Below the pieces are notes generated by a model. It was not told the DNA's origin. It worked only from the letters and a program-made list of their open reading frames with translations, and did no database searches. Source: Telmatospirillum sp. (lineage in GTDB: Bacteria; Pseudomonadota; Alphaproteobacteria; Rhodospirillales; Magnetospirillaceae). Taken from it: DNA of 51,892 nt. A program made the translations under genes and the position numbers. Of this stretch, positions 1-7,712 are shown piece by piece (position 1 is the first letter of the stretch; every line of letters starts with the position of its first letter). The DNA is taken from positions 77,595 to 129,486 of the forward strand of contig WASQ01000053.1 in assembly GCA_009712185.1 (NCBI GenBank), read 5' to 3'.

Positions 1-130
1 GCCCGGGCGGCCGGCATGGCGCGGGGGCCCGTTTCCCGGGCGGGCTTCGGGGCCAGCCCCCCCCAAAGCGGATCGGATGACCGACCGCGCCGAAAAAAAA
101 CGGATCAGACAGGACGGGGCAGGGATCGCC

Positions 131-571
131 ATGGCGGACAAGGACGCGGACGACACCGGGAAAATGCAGGACGGGGCTCTCTATTCAGAGACCACCCGCT
201 CCCTCACCGTGTCGGTGCAGCCGATTTATCTCGACGATCAATCCTCGCCGGCCGACAACCATTTCGTCTGGGCCTATCACGTCCGGATCGAAAATGGCGG
301 CAAGGAGACCGTGCAGTTGCTGCGCCGCCACTGGAAGATCACCGATGCCCTGGGCCGTGTGCAGGAGGTGAAGGGGGCCGGCGTGGTGGGGGAACAGCCG
401 GTGCTGCATCCCGGCGACGCTTATGAATATACCAGTGGGACGCCCCTTTCGACGCCGTCCGGGATCATGGTCGGCAGCTATCAGATGGAAACGTTGCAAG
501 GCGAGCGCTTCGACATTGCCATCCCGGCCTTCTCGTTGGACAGCCCGCATCAGAAGATGCGCCTGAACTGA
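131..571 (+). CDS. apaG: ApaG family protein (Co2+/Mg2+ efflux protein ApaG)
   Basis: A 146-residue protein made of one ApaG domain, a fibronectin-III-like beta sandwich. Family features are visible: a hydrophobic strand followed by FVWAYHVRIEN near the middle, then the LLRRHWKITDALG block, a glycine-rich VKGAGVVGEQP turn and the YEYTSGTPLSTPSGIMVGSY segment typical of ApaG. Its molecular role is not settled; the family is linked to cobalt/magnesium resistance and Ap4A levels. ATG at 131 is chosen because AGGGA lies just upstream. ATG at 164 would give a protein closer to the usual length of about 130 and is also plausible; a start at 77 would add an unconserved basic tail. It stands alone, followed by about 290 bases before folE. 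The first 130 bases of the window show no gene I can support. Family call is firm, start is not. Confidence 0.88.
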   Translation: MADKDADDTGKMQDGALYSETTRSLTVSVQPIYLDDQSSPADNHFVWAYHVRIENGGKETVQLLRRHWKITDALGRVQEVKGAGVVGEQPVLHPGDAYEYTSGTPLSTPSGIMVGSYQMETLQGERFDIAIPAFSLDSPHQKMRLN

Positions 572-641
572 GCGTCCGGGCCCGGCGGTCGCCGGGGCGC
601 AGGCCGTCATTGGCGGTCCCGGTCGTCACGGCCTTGCAACG

Positions 642-701
642 GGCGACGCCCGACGCCACCTGATGTCCTTGGGCGCGGCGCTTACCCCGCCGGGCGTCGC
701 C
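642..701. promoter_or_regulatory. Long inverted repeat in the folE leader region
   Basis: Perfect 11-base arms (ggcgacgcccg at 642-652 and cgggcgtcgcc at 691-701) are separated by 38 bases, about 160 bases before the folE start. The transcript here could fold into a long hairpin. folE leaders in alphaproteobacteria can carry tetrahydrofolate-II riboswitches. I cannot match that consensus by eye, so this is only a structured-leader candidate. Confidence 0.35.
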
Positions 702-864
702 GCGCGAGGCGGGGCAGGGGGGATCCCTGAACCGATATCGGGGCCCGGGGAGTGCGTCGCCGCCCGGACAGCAAGGCACCAGAGCCGGCCCGGCGTCCCT
801 TGCCCGCCATGCGGCGCCCGTCGCCACCCGGGCGGACCGGCACCAGCAGAAAAGGATCGTTGCC

Positions 865-1509
865 GTGACCGAACAGAAGCCCCTTTCCATTCCACCGGCG
901 TCAGACAAGGCCGAAACCGGCCGTCCGACCCGCGCCGAGGCCGAGGAGGCCGTGCGGACGCTGCTGCGTTGGGCCGGCGATGATCCGACCCGCGAAGGCC
1001 TGATCGACACGCCGGCCCGCGTCGCCCGGGCCTATGAGGAGTTTTTCTCGGGCTATCAGGAGGACGCCGAGGAGGTGCTGCGGCGGACCTTTTCCGAAAC
1101 CGACGGCTATGACGAAATGGTGGTGCTGCGCGACATCCGGCTTGAAAGTCATTGCGAGCATCATGTCGTGCCGATCATCGGAAAGGCCCATGTCGCCTAC
1201 CTGCCCGACAAGCGGGTGGTGGGCATTTCGAAGCTGGCCCGGGTGGTCGAGATCTTTTCGCGCCGGTTGCAGATCCAGGAAAAGCTGACCGCCCAGATCG
1301 CCAACGCGATCCAGGATGTGCTGCGTCCCCGCGGCGTCGCGGTGGTCATCGAAGCCGCCCATCAGTGCATGACCACAAGAGGTGTTCGCAAGCCCGGGGT
1401 GACCATGGTCACCAGCCGCATGCTGGGCGCTTTCCGCGACAATCCCGCCACCCGCCGCGAATTCATGGCCCTGATCGGCAATCCTTCCAGCAGCCTTTCG
1501 AATATCTGA
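865..1509 (+). CDS. folE: GTP cyclohydrolase I
   Basis: A 214-residue cytoplasmic enzyme that converts GTP to 7,8-dihydroneopterin triphosphate, the first step of folate (and queuosine/pterin) synthesis. Zinc ligands are readable: Cys97 and His100 in SHCEHH and Cys168 in HQCMTTRG, matching the Cys/His/Cys set of the zinc-dependent FolE type IA. The block [21 protein letters not shown] and the C-terminal [11 protein letters not shown] are also family hallmarks. Length is normal. The start is GTG at 865, supported by AAAGGA eight bases upstream. The first 20 residues are a poorly conserved extension, common in this family. The gene appears monocistronic, with a possible folded leader upstream and a 425-base gap downstream. 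Identification is secure. Confidence 0.97.
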   Translation: MTEQKPLSIPPASDKAETGRPTRAEAEEAVRTLLRWAGDDPTREGLIDTPARVARAYEEFFSGYQEDAEEVLRRTFSETDGYDEMVVLRDIRLESHCEHHVVPIIGKAHVAYLPDKRVVGISKLARVVEIFSRRLQIQEKLTAQIANAIQDVLRPRGVAVVIEAAHQCMTTRGVRKPGVTMVTSRMLGAFRDNPATRREFMALIGNPSSSLSNI

Positions 1510-1642
1510 TCCCCGAACGTCCACCGGGCCGGGACGGAGCCACCCCCGCTTGCGGCGGCAACCGTGACAGCCCGCAGGCGGATGAGGGGGGGTAGTCAGG
1601 GACCCCGCCCGTACGGCCCGGTGTCCAGGCGACACCCGCCCT

Positions 1643-1672
1643 CCGCCATCCCGCCATCCCGCCATCCCGCCG
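1643..1672. repeat. 8-bp tandem repeat (ccgccatc, 3.75 copies)
   Basis: Three exact copies of ccgccatc at 1643-1650, 1651-1658 and 1659-1666, followed by a partial fourth. It lies in the non-coding gap downstream of folE. Such arrays are prone to slippage; no function is evident. Confidence 0.85.
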
Positions 1673-1800
1673 CTTTGGAGGGCGGAGTCCGACAGGAACG
1701 CCGGACCCGCCGATGGGTTTTTCATGTGTTCCCTTGCCCGCCATCGGTGCCGGAAATCCGGGAGGGGCATGGATCTGCCGGATATGCGAAATACTGATCG

Positions 1801-1810
1801 TTGTATACAA
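1801..1810. promoter_or_regulatory. Palindrome TTGTATACAA, possible GntR/FCD-type operator
   Basis: A perfect 10-base palindrome about 125 bases upstream of the trkH start, in an AT-rich patch that probably contains the promoter. With one flanking base it reads GTTGTATACAAT, close to operators described for FCD-type GntR regulators such as VanR. No GntR gene is adjacent, so the regulator is unknown. Confidence 0.3.
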
Positions 1811-1934
1811 TGAATGTCAGTTAATACATTTTGTGGCTCCCTTTAATACTTGCCTAGATCGAAGGGGGCGAAAGAGACTGGACAGAACGGCATGTTCGCG
1901 ACAATAGTCCTCTGGCACATCGGGGGAGCTCTCT

Positions 1935-3383
1935 TTGGTCGACATTCGTCCGGTCCTGTTCATCAGCGGATTCGTGCTGTTGATCCTGGCTGCCGCCATG
2001 GGGGTGCCCCTGGTGGTCGACCTGGCGACCACCCGTAGCGAATGGCAGGCCTTCGCCGCGGCGGCGATGGTCACCGGTCTTTTCGGTCTTCTGCTGGCCG
2101 CCGCCAACCGCCCCGAGTCCGAGCCCGACCTGACAATCCGCCAGACCTTCCTGGTGACGGCGGCCGGATGGCTGCTGGCCGGCCTGTTCGGGGCGCTGCC
2201 CCTGTTGTTCGGAACGTTGCGGCTGTCGCCGGTCGACGCCGTGTTCGAGACGGTTTCCGGGATCACCACCACCGGCGCCACCGTGCTGACCGGTCTCGAC
2301 GGCATGCCGCGGGCGATCCTGATGTGGCGGGCCCTGCTGCAATGGCTGGGGGGGATCGGCATCATCGTCACCTCGGTCGCCCTTCTGCCGGTCCTCAGGA
2401 TCGGCGGAATGCAGCTTTTCCGGATGGAAAGTTCCGACAAAAGCGAAAAAGTGAAGGCCAGGGTGTCGGGCGTGTCGTCGGGCATGCTGCTGGCCTATGG
2501 CAACTTCACGCTGCTGCTGGCGGTGGGGCTGTCGGCGGCCGGCATGACGCCGCTTGAGGCGGTCTGTCACGCGATGACGGCGCTGTCCACCGGCGGCTTC
2601 TCCACATCCGACCAGTCGCTCGGGCATTTCGGCGACGGAGCGCGCTGGATCTGCGTGCTGGGCATGCTGCTGGGCGGCGCCACCTTCACCCGTTATGTGG
2701 CGCCCTGGCGGCGCGACCGCTGGGCGATCCTGGGAGACAGTCAGATCCGGTGGTACGCGGCGATCATCGCCGGCTTTTCCATTCTGCTGACCTTCTGGAA
2801 CTGGACGACGCGCGATCTCGGCGCCTACGATTCCTTTCGCCAGTCGGTTTTCAATGTGGTCTCGGTGGTCACCACCACGGGCTTTCATACCGGCGACTAC
2901 GGGGCCTGGGGCGGCTTTGCCGAGGTGGCGTTTTTCGCCATGATGTTCATCGGCGGCTGTACCGGATCGGCGGCCGGCGGGATCAAGGTGTTCCGCTATC
3001 AGGTGCTGCTGGCTGTCACCCGTGCCCAGGTCCGCCGTCTTTTGCATCCGCACGGGGTCTTTGTCATCGACGTCAATCATCTGCATCTCACGGATCAGGT
3101 CGTGCGGTCGGTGCTGGGCTTCATGATGTTCTATTGCTTCTGTTTCGTCCTTCTGGCGCTGGGACTGACGCTGGCCGGCCTCGACATCGTCACCTGCCTG
3201 TCGGGCGCGGTCTCCGCCCTTGCCAATGTCGGTCCGGGCCTCGGGCATGTGATCGGCCCCGGCGCCGCCTTCGGAGATCTGCCGGAGGAGGCGAAATGGC
3301 TGCTGATCTTCGGCATGATGGTGGGGCGGCTGGAACTGGCACCGGTCCTGATCCTGTTCACCCGGATCTTCTGGCGGGAGTAG
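1935..3383 (+). CDS. TrkH-family potassium uptake protein, copy 1
   Basis: A 482-residue inner-membrane protein of the Trk/Ktr/HKT superfamily, the pore subunit of a potassium uptake system that normally needs the cytoplasmic TrkA. The four P-loop selectivity filters are visible: TTTGATV (about 111-117), STGGFST, TTTGFHT and GCTGSAAGGIKVFR. The rest is hydrophobic helices, as expected, and the length is normal. The start is a TTG preceded by GGGGAG. It is preferred because it gives the same N-terminal pattern (DIRPVLFISG) as the neighbouring paralogue (DLRPVLFVTG); the next in-frame ATG would cut into the first helix. The gene lies six bases before a second trkH, so the two are almost certainly co-transcribed. 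No trkA is in the window. Confidence 0.93.
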   Translation: MVDIRPVLFISGFVLLILAAAMGVPLVVDLATTRSEWQAFAAAAMVTGLFGLLLAAANRPESEPDLTIRQTFLVTAAGWLLAGLFGALPLLFGTLRLSPVDAVFETVSGITTTGATVLTGLDGMPRAILMWRALLQWLGGIGIIVTSVALLPVLRIGGMQLFRMESSDKSEKVKARVSGVSSGMLLAYGNFTLLLAVGLSAAGMTPLEAVCHAMTALSTGGFSTSDQSLGHFGDGARWICVLGMLLGGATFTRYVAPWRRDRWAILGDSQIRWYAAIIAGFSILLTFWNWTTRDLGAYDSFRQSVFNVVSVVTTTGFHTGDYGAWGGFAEVAFFAMMFIGGCTGSAAGGIKVFRYQVLLAVTRAQVRRLLHPHGVFVIDVNHLHLTDQVVRSVLGFMMFYCFCFVLLALGLTLAGLDIVTCLSGAVSALANVGPGLGHVIGPGAAFGDLPEEAKWLLIFGMMVGRLELAPVLILFTRIFWRE

Positions 3384-3389
3384 GCGGCG

Positions 3390-4841
3390 ATGTTCGACCT
3401 CAGACCCGTCCTGTTCGTAACCGGCGTCGCCCTGTCGGTGCTGGCCGTGGCCATGGCCCTGCCGGCCATCGTCGATTATGTTCACGGCGATCCGGACTGG
3501 CGCGTGTTCTCGGCGTCCGCCGCCGTGACGCTGTTCCTGGGCGGCGCCCTCGCCGCCGGAAATCATGTGCGTCACCGGGGACCGTTCTCCACGCGGCAGA
3601 TTTTTCTCCTGACCGCCGCCGGGTGGCTGTCCGTCTGCCTTGCCGCGGCGCTTCCCTTCGCCTTCTCCGGCCTGCATCTGTCTCCCATCGACGCCCTGTT
3701 CGAAGCCGTGAGCGGTGTCACCACCACCGGCGCCACGGTGCTGCGCAATCTGGACCGTACGCCGCCCGGCATCCTTTTGTGGCGGGCGTTGCTGGAATGG
3801 CTGGGGGGGATGGGTTTCCTGGTGATCGCGCTTGTGGTCCTGCCGGCGCTCAATATCGGCGGCATGCAGATTTTCCGTCTGGAAAGCGGCGAGAGATCGG
3901 ATGCCGGGATGCCGCGCGTGGCGTCGGTCGCGATCAGTGTCGCCGGCCTTTACGCCGGCCTGACCGGGATCCTGACCTTACTGCTGTGGGCCGCCGGAAT
4001 GAGCCGCTTTCCGGCGCTGCTGCATGCCATGACGGTGATTTCCTGTGGCGGTTTCTCGACCGCGGACGGCTCCATCGGGGCGTGGCATGACCCGGCCGTG
4101 GACTGGGTGGTGCTGGCGGGCATGCTGATGGGCGGCGCGCCCTTCATGGTTTATCTCAATCTGGCGGAGCAGCGCTGGCAGGCGGCGCGGCGCAACCGGC
4201 AGCTCCGGCTGTATCTGCGACTGTTCCTGACGGCCAGCCTGGTGCTGGCGCTGTGGCTGATCATCGAACGGGATGCCAAACCGCTGCCGGCGATCCGGCA
4301 TGCCGCCTTTACCGTGGCGTCGGTCCTGACGGGATCGGGGTTCGCGACCCTGGACTGGGGGCGCTGGGACGGCCTGCCGGTGGCGTTGCTGTTCTTCCTG
4401 ACGTTCGTCGGCGGCTGCGCCGGATCCACCTCGGGCGGGATCAAGATTTTCCGCTTCCAGCTCCTGTTCGCCAACGGCAAGGCCCAGCTCGTGAAACTGC
4501 TGCATCCCCGGGCGGTGGTGGTGCCCTTCTACGACAAGCACCAGATCCCCGAGGAAGTCTCGGAATCGGTGCTGGGCTTCCTGTTCGTCTATTCCCTGTC
4601 CTTCGTCGCGGTGGCCATGGGGCTGGGGATGGTCGGACTGGATCTGTGGACCGCCCTGTCGGCCTCCGCTTCCGCGCTCGCCAATCTGGGGCCCGGGTTT
4701 TCGCCGGCCACCGGGCCGCTGGCGGGCTATGGCGCGCTGCCCGATCCGGCCAAGATCCTGCTGGCGGCCGCCATGCTGTTCGGCCGTCTAGAGATGTTCG
4801 TGTTCCTGGCCCTGTTCGCCAAAGGATTCTGGCGGGCGTGA
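3390..4841 (+). CDS. TrkH-family potassium uptake protein, copy 2
   Basis: A 483-residue paralogue of the preceding gene with the same fold and the same start pattern. Filters read TTTGATV, SCGGFST, LTGSGFAT and GCAGSTSGGIKIFR. Compared with copy 1, the second loop has Cys for Thr and the third loop reads TGSGF rather than TTTGF. The filter glycines are kept, so the pore should still conduct potassium or a related cation, perhaps with altered selectivity or affinity. ATG at 3390 follows the stop of copy 1 by six bases, indicating an operon and probable translational coupling. Tandem TrkH genes could form heteromeric pores or give two affinities; that is inference. It converges on the EamA transporter gene downstream. 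Confidence 0.93.
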   Translation: MFDLRPVLFVTGVALSVLAVAMALPAIVDYVHGDPDWRVFSASAAVTLFLGGALAAGNHVRHRGPFSTRQIFLLTAAGWLSVCLAAALPFAFSGLHLSPIDALFEAVSGVTTTGATVLRNLDRTPPGILLWRALLEWLGGMGFLVIALVVLPALNIGGMQIFRLESGERSDAGMPRVASVAISVAGLYAGLTGILTLLLWAAGMSRFPALLHAMTVISCGGFSTADGSIGAWHDPAVDWVVLAGMLMGGAPFMVYLNLAEQRWQAARRNRQLRLYLRLFLTASLVLALWLIIERDAKPLPAIRHAAFTVASVLTGSGFATLDWGRWDGLPVALLFFLTFVGGCAGSTSGGIKIFRFQLLFANGKAQLVKLLHPRAVVVPFYDKHQIPEEVSESVLGFLFVYSLSFVAVAMGLGMVGLDLWTALSASASALANLGPGFSPATGPLAGYGALPDPAKILLAAAMLFGRLEMFVFLALFAKGFWRA

Positions 4842-4892
4842 GAGTGTGAAAACAGCGGCGCCGGCGTCAGGGGTGTTATCCGGCAGAGACGC

Positions 4893-4937
4893 GAAGGCGC
4901 GGGGGACGAAGGCGCGGGGGACGAAGGCGCGGGGGGA
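4893..4937. repeat. 15-bp tandem repeat, three copies
   Basis: Unit gaaggcgcgggggac at 4893-4907 and 4908-4922, with a slightly altered third copy to about 4937. It lies in the short gap between the converging trkH copy 2 and EamA genes, just beyond the EamA stop codon. Confidence 0.85.
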
Positions 4938-4939
4938 GA

Positions 4940-5872
4940 CTATTCCGCGGGTTGCGGGCGCCGGAACAGGCGGCCGCCGAAGACATTGAGGACCAGGCCG
5001 GCCAGAACCACCAGGGCGCCGGCCCCCTGGGCGGGGCTCAGGGACTCTCCCAGCGCCAGCCAGGACGTGGTCAGTCCGACCACCGGCACCATCAGCGACA
5101 GCGGCGCCACTTTCCAGGCGGGGTGACGGGTCAGCAGCCGGCCCCACAGCGTGTAGCCGGTCAATGTCGCGGCGAACGCGAGATAGGCCACCGCCAGAAC
5201 CAGCGCCAGGGAGATGTGCTGTGCGGTGGCGGCGATGCGCTCCGGCCCTTCCAGCAGCGCTGACGCCGCCAGGAAGGGCAGGACCGGGACCGGCGCGCTC
5301 CACACCACCAGCCCCAGCAGGTCGGCCGGCCCGATGGTCTTGCTGACGATGTTGCCGATGGCCCAGCTTGCCGCCGCGCAGATGGTCAGGACAAAGCCGA
5401 TCAGAGGCACGCCGGCCCCTCTCAAATTGGCCCCTCCCACACTGGTCCCTCCCACACTGGCCCCTCCCACACTGGCAAAAGCCAGCACTCCGAGGCCGGC
5501 GAAGGCCAGAGCCAGCCCGGCGAGATTGTGCCGGCCCAGACGGTCGCCAAACACGATGGCCGTCAGGGCCAGGGTGAAAAAGGCCTGGAGTTGAAGGACC
5601 AGAGACGCCAGCCCGGTGGGCATGCCGAGATGGATTGCCGAAAACAGGAAGGCGAACTGCCCGAAGCACAGCGACAGGGCGTAGGCCAGCAGCTTGCCCG
5701 TCGGGATGCGCGGCCGGCGGACGAACAGGATGGCGGGGAACGCGACCAGGGCGAAACGGAGCGCGCCCAGCAGCAGGGGCGGCGAGTCCTTGAGACCGAT
5801 CTTGATGACGACGAAATTGACGCCCCAGATGACGACGACCAGCAGGGCGGACAGGCTGTCCCGAAGGGGCAT
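4940..5872 (-). CDS. EamA/DMT-superfamily transporter
   Basis: A 310-residue inner-membrane protein with two EamA halves, about ten transmembrane helices, the usual length for the RhaT/YdcZ-like drug/metabolite transporter superfamily. N-terminal LVVVIWGVNFVVIKIGL is the typical first helix. The second half starts after a short linker at FVLTICAAASWAIGNIVSK. ATG at 5872 is chosen because AAAGGA sits nine bases upstream; a longer frame extends upstream but has no membrane character. The substrate cannot be told; O-acetylserine/cysteine, amino acid and metabolite exporters all share this fold. Oddity: the linker between the halves holds an SVGG(A/T) pentapeptide repeat encoded by a 15-bp tandem repeat, in frame and probably harmless there. 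Confidence 0.88.
   Translation of the reverse strand: MPLRDSLSALLVVVIWGVNFVVIKIGLKDSPPLLLGALRFALVAFPAILFVRRPRIPTGKLLAYALSLCFGQFAFLFSAIHLGMPTGLASLVLQLQAFFTLALTAIVFGDRLGRHNLAGLALAFAGLGVLAFASVGGASVGGTSVGGANLRGAGVPLIGFVLTICAAASWAIGNIVSKTIGPADLLGLVVWSAPVPVLPFLAASALLEGPERIAATAQHISLALVLAVAYLAFAATLTGYTLWGRLLTRHPAWKVAPLSLMVPVVGLTTSWLALGESLSPAQGAGALVVLAGLVLNVFGGRLFRRPQPAE
5416..5475. repeat. In-frame 15-bp tandem repeat inside the EamA gene
   Basis: Four units of cccctcccacactgg: a degenerate first copy at 5416-5430, then near-identical copies at 5431-5445, 5446-5460 and 5461-5475. On the coding strand they encode a repeated SVGG(A/T) pentapeptide in the loop between the two EamA halves. Unit length is a multiple of three, so copy-number changes keep the frame. 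Confidence 0.9.
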
Positions 5873-5964
5873 GGCGTCTTTTCCTTTTGTCCTGGCCCGG
5901 ATGGACCCGAAGCCGGTCCGTGCGAGCCGGTATGAGGCCCGGTTGCGCTGAGCGCGACCCGGTA

Positions 5965-5984
5965 TCCGCGTCTTCGGACGCGGA
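5965..5984. terminator. Hairpin with TTCG loop
   Basis: An 8-bp stem (tccgcgtc/gacgcgga) closed by a TTCG tetraloop, in the 203-base gap between the lipoprotein stop and the EamA start. It may be part of the end of the argD-lipoprotein transcript or of the EamA leader. No T-run follows on either strand. Confidence 0.4.
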
Positions 5985-6004
5985 CCCTCGCCGGGGCCGG
6001 CTCC

Positions 6005-6037
6005 CATCATCCCCCCGGACGATCCGGGGGGATGATG
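6005..6037. terminator. Perfect 15-bp hairpin downstream of the arg operon
   Basis: Arms catcatccccccgga (6005-6019) and tccggggggatgatg (6023-6037) pair perfectly around a 3-base loop, about 40 bases past the lipoprotein stop codon. Position suggests transcription termination or mRNA 3'-end stabilisation of the argD-argF-hslO-lipoprotein message. The absence of a T-run argues against a textbook intrinsic terminator. Confidence 0.5.
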
Positions 6038-6075
6038 CGTTCTGTCATATGGGGTGGGGGGCGGGCGCCGGCCGC

Positions 6076-6678
6076 CTATTTCATGACGACCCACTGATGG
6101 AAGGTGGACCGCAGATTGGCATCGATGTCGCGGTTGAATCCGATGATCAGGTCGTGGGCCATGTCGTAGAGCAGGCGGTCGCGCTCGTTCAGCTTCTGAC
6201 CTTCGGGTTCCGTCCGGCTGTTCTGCTGGCGGCCCGTCACCTCGGAAATGACGAACTGGCGGTCGTCCAGCATTTGCAGGGCGATATCGATGGACATGTC
6301 GACGCGGGCGGCCTGTTCCTTCTTGAACACGCCGGTGATCCCCTGGTCGGTCTTGAGCGGGGTTTCGGTCGCGGTGGCGTCGCGGATCACGACGCGCAGC
6401 TTGCCGGTGCGGCCGACCGGCTGAAGATGATCCTGGACCCAGCGCTTGATGGCGTTTTCGGGCGCCACCGGCATGTCATACTCGATGTGCGGCGGGCGCG
6501 AGGAGGGTTGGAATTCGGACACCACCTCGATCTGGCCGATATCGAGTTGCACGGGCGGAAGATCGCGGAAGCTGAGGTCGGGCAGGCGCTGAACCGGCGG
6601 GTTGGCGCTGGAACAGGCGGCCATCAGGGAGCCAAGGCCGACGATCATGGCAAAGCGACGCAGGGACCGGAATTGCAT
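6076..6678 (-). CDS. Predicted outer-membrane lipoprotein, function unknown
   Basis: A 200-residue protein with a lipoprotein signal: basic MQFRSLRRF, a hydrophobic stretch and lipobox LMAAC with Cys at about residue 22, then a small soluble domain. I do not recognise a named family with confidence; the body has mixed alpha/beta character and a charged GQKLNERDRLLYDMAHDLI helix. ATG at 6678 is chosen because it places the signal at the N-terminus. An alternative GTG at 6738 overlaps the hslO stop codon (GTGA), which would couple translation but bury the signal. It is last in the argD-argF-hslO operon. No aspartate follows the lipobox Cys (it is CSSA), which fits outer-membrane sorting. Confidence 0.75.
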   Translation of the reverse strand: MQFRSLRRFAMIVGLGSLMAACSSANPPVQRLPDLSFRDLPPVQLDIGQIEVVSEFQPSSRPPHIEYDMPVAPENAIKRWVQDHLQPVGRTGKLRVVIRDATATETPLKTDQGITGVFKKEQAARVDMSIDIALQMLDDRQFVISEVTGRQQNSRTEPEGQKLNERDRLLYDMAHDLIIGFNRDIDANLRSTFHQWVVMK

Positions 6679-6734
6679 GGCGGATAACTCGCTGGCAGGA
6701 ACGGTTGACGACCGGCGGACGCCGGAACCGGCCT

Positions 6735-7712
6735 TCACGCGGGGTAAAGGCGGTCCAGGTCCTGATCAGAGAACACATAGCGCGATTTGCAGAACTCGCA
6801 AACCACGACGATGTCGCCGCCGTCGTCGCGCATCTCCTCCACCTCGGACCGGGGGAACGACCGCAACGTTCCCTCAACCCGGCTGGCGCTGCAGCGGCAC
6901 GCCGCGACAAGCGGCTTCGGGGGCAGAAGCTGAAGCCCGTCGGCGTGGAAAAGACGGTGCAGCAGGGTGATGCTGTCGATCTCGGGCCCCAGCAATTCCG
7001 GCGTGCGGGTGCTTCCCATCAGGATGCAGGCGCGGTTCCACGTCTCGTCGGCCAGGTCCGCGGTCAGGATGGGGCTCTGGGCGGTCAGCGGCATGCGCTG
7101 GATCATCAGGGCGCCCGCCCGCCAGCCGGATGTCCCCGCCGGCGGCGCCACCGCCAGCATCACATCGGTCTGAAGCTGTTCCGACTGTTCGAAATAACCC
7201 CTGGCGCAGTCGGCCAGGCTGTTGCCGGACAACTCGACGATGCCCTGGTAGCGATCCGTGTCGGCGCCCTGGTCGACGGTAAAGGCCAGATATCCCTTGC
7301 CCAGCAGACGGGGAACGGATCCCCCGTCGCGCGCCAGCCCCTGCGATTGCGCCTGCCCCTGCGCCTGGACCTGGGCCTGGACCTGGGCCAGCCGGTCGGC
7401 GTCGAAACGGGCGTACCCGCGCAGAGCCCCCTCGCTGGTCGCGTCGGCCACCAGCAGGGGCACGGCGCCCTCGGCCTGTACCTGCAAGGTGAAGACGCCG
7501 TCATATTTCAGGGACGCGGCCAGCACGGCGGCCAGAGCCAGGGTCTCGGCCAGCAGGGTGGCGACCGGCGCCGGATAATCGTGTCCGGCCAGGATGCGGT
7601 CGATCGCCGGTCCCAGGCGGATGACGCGGCCGCGGATGGCCCCGGCCCCGATCAGGAACGGTTGGACCAGATCGGTCCCCGCCCCGGCCGGAGTTGCGGT
7701 CACAGCAGGCAC
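6735..7712 (-). CDS. hslO: Hsp33 redox-regulated chaperone
   Basis: A 325-residue cytoplasmic holdase activated by oxidation. The C-terminal zinc/redox switch is complete: Cys272 and Cys274 (CRC) and Cys305 and Cys308 (CEFC). The N-terminal domain carries the usual [20 protein letters not shown] and [10 protein letters not shown]-like motifs. GTG at 7712 overlaps the argF end by 13 bases; another in-frame GTG at 7703 overlaps the argF stop as GTGA and is equally plausible. Oddity: residues about 110-125 are a Gln/Ala-rich insert ([16 protein letters not shown]), partly encoded by an exact 12-bp duplication at 7364-7387. argD-argF-hslO order is common in alphaproteobacteria. Identification is firm. 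Confidence 0.95.
   Translation of the reverse strand: MPAVTATPAGAGTDLVQPFLIGAGAIRGRVIRLGPAIDRILAGHDYPAPVATLLAETLALAAVLAASLKYDGVFTLQVQAEGAVPLLVADATSEGALRGYARFDADRLAQVQAQVQAQGQAQSQGLARDGGSVPRLLGKGYLAFTVDQGADTDRYQGIVELSGNSLADCARGYFEQSEQLQTDVMLAVAPPAGTSGWRAGALMIQRMPLTAQSPILTADLADETWNRACILMGSTRTPELLGPEIDSITLLHRLFHADGLQLLPPKPLVAACRCSASRVEGTLRSFPRSEVEEMRDDGGDIVVVCEFCKSRYVFSDQDLDRLYPA
7364..7387. repeat. 12-bp tandem duplication in hslO
   Basis: Two exact copies of cctggacctggg, encoding part of the Gln/Val/Ala repeat in the Hsp33 N-terminal domain. In-frame expansion; more degenerate related units lie beside it. Confidence 0.75.

Larger units (their letters stand above)
1510..1934. other. Intergenic region folE-trkH
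   Basis: About 425 bases without a convincing gene. It holds an 8-bp tandem repeat at 1643-1672 and, in an AT-rich patch at 1790-1855, a palindrome at 1801-1810. Promoter elements for the trkH pair probably lie in that AT-rich patch (for example TTGTAT at 1801 and TACATT at 1825, spacer 18), but no match is strong. Confidence 0.5.

Noticed and set aside
16-426. Plus-strand frame overlapping the apaG start
   Set aside because: Basic, Gly/Arg-rich frame-shifted translation of apaG.
1854-3677. Very long minus-strand reading frame (607 codons) opposite the trkH genes
   Set aside because: Its His/Gln/Arg/Asp/Gly-rich, motif-free composition is the standard antisense shadow of GC-rich membrane-protein genes.
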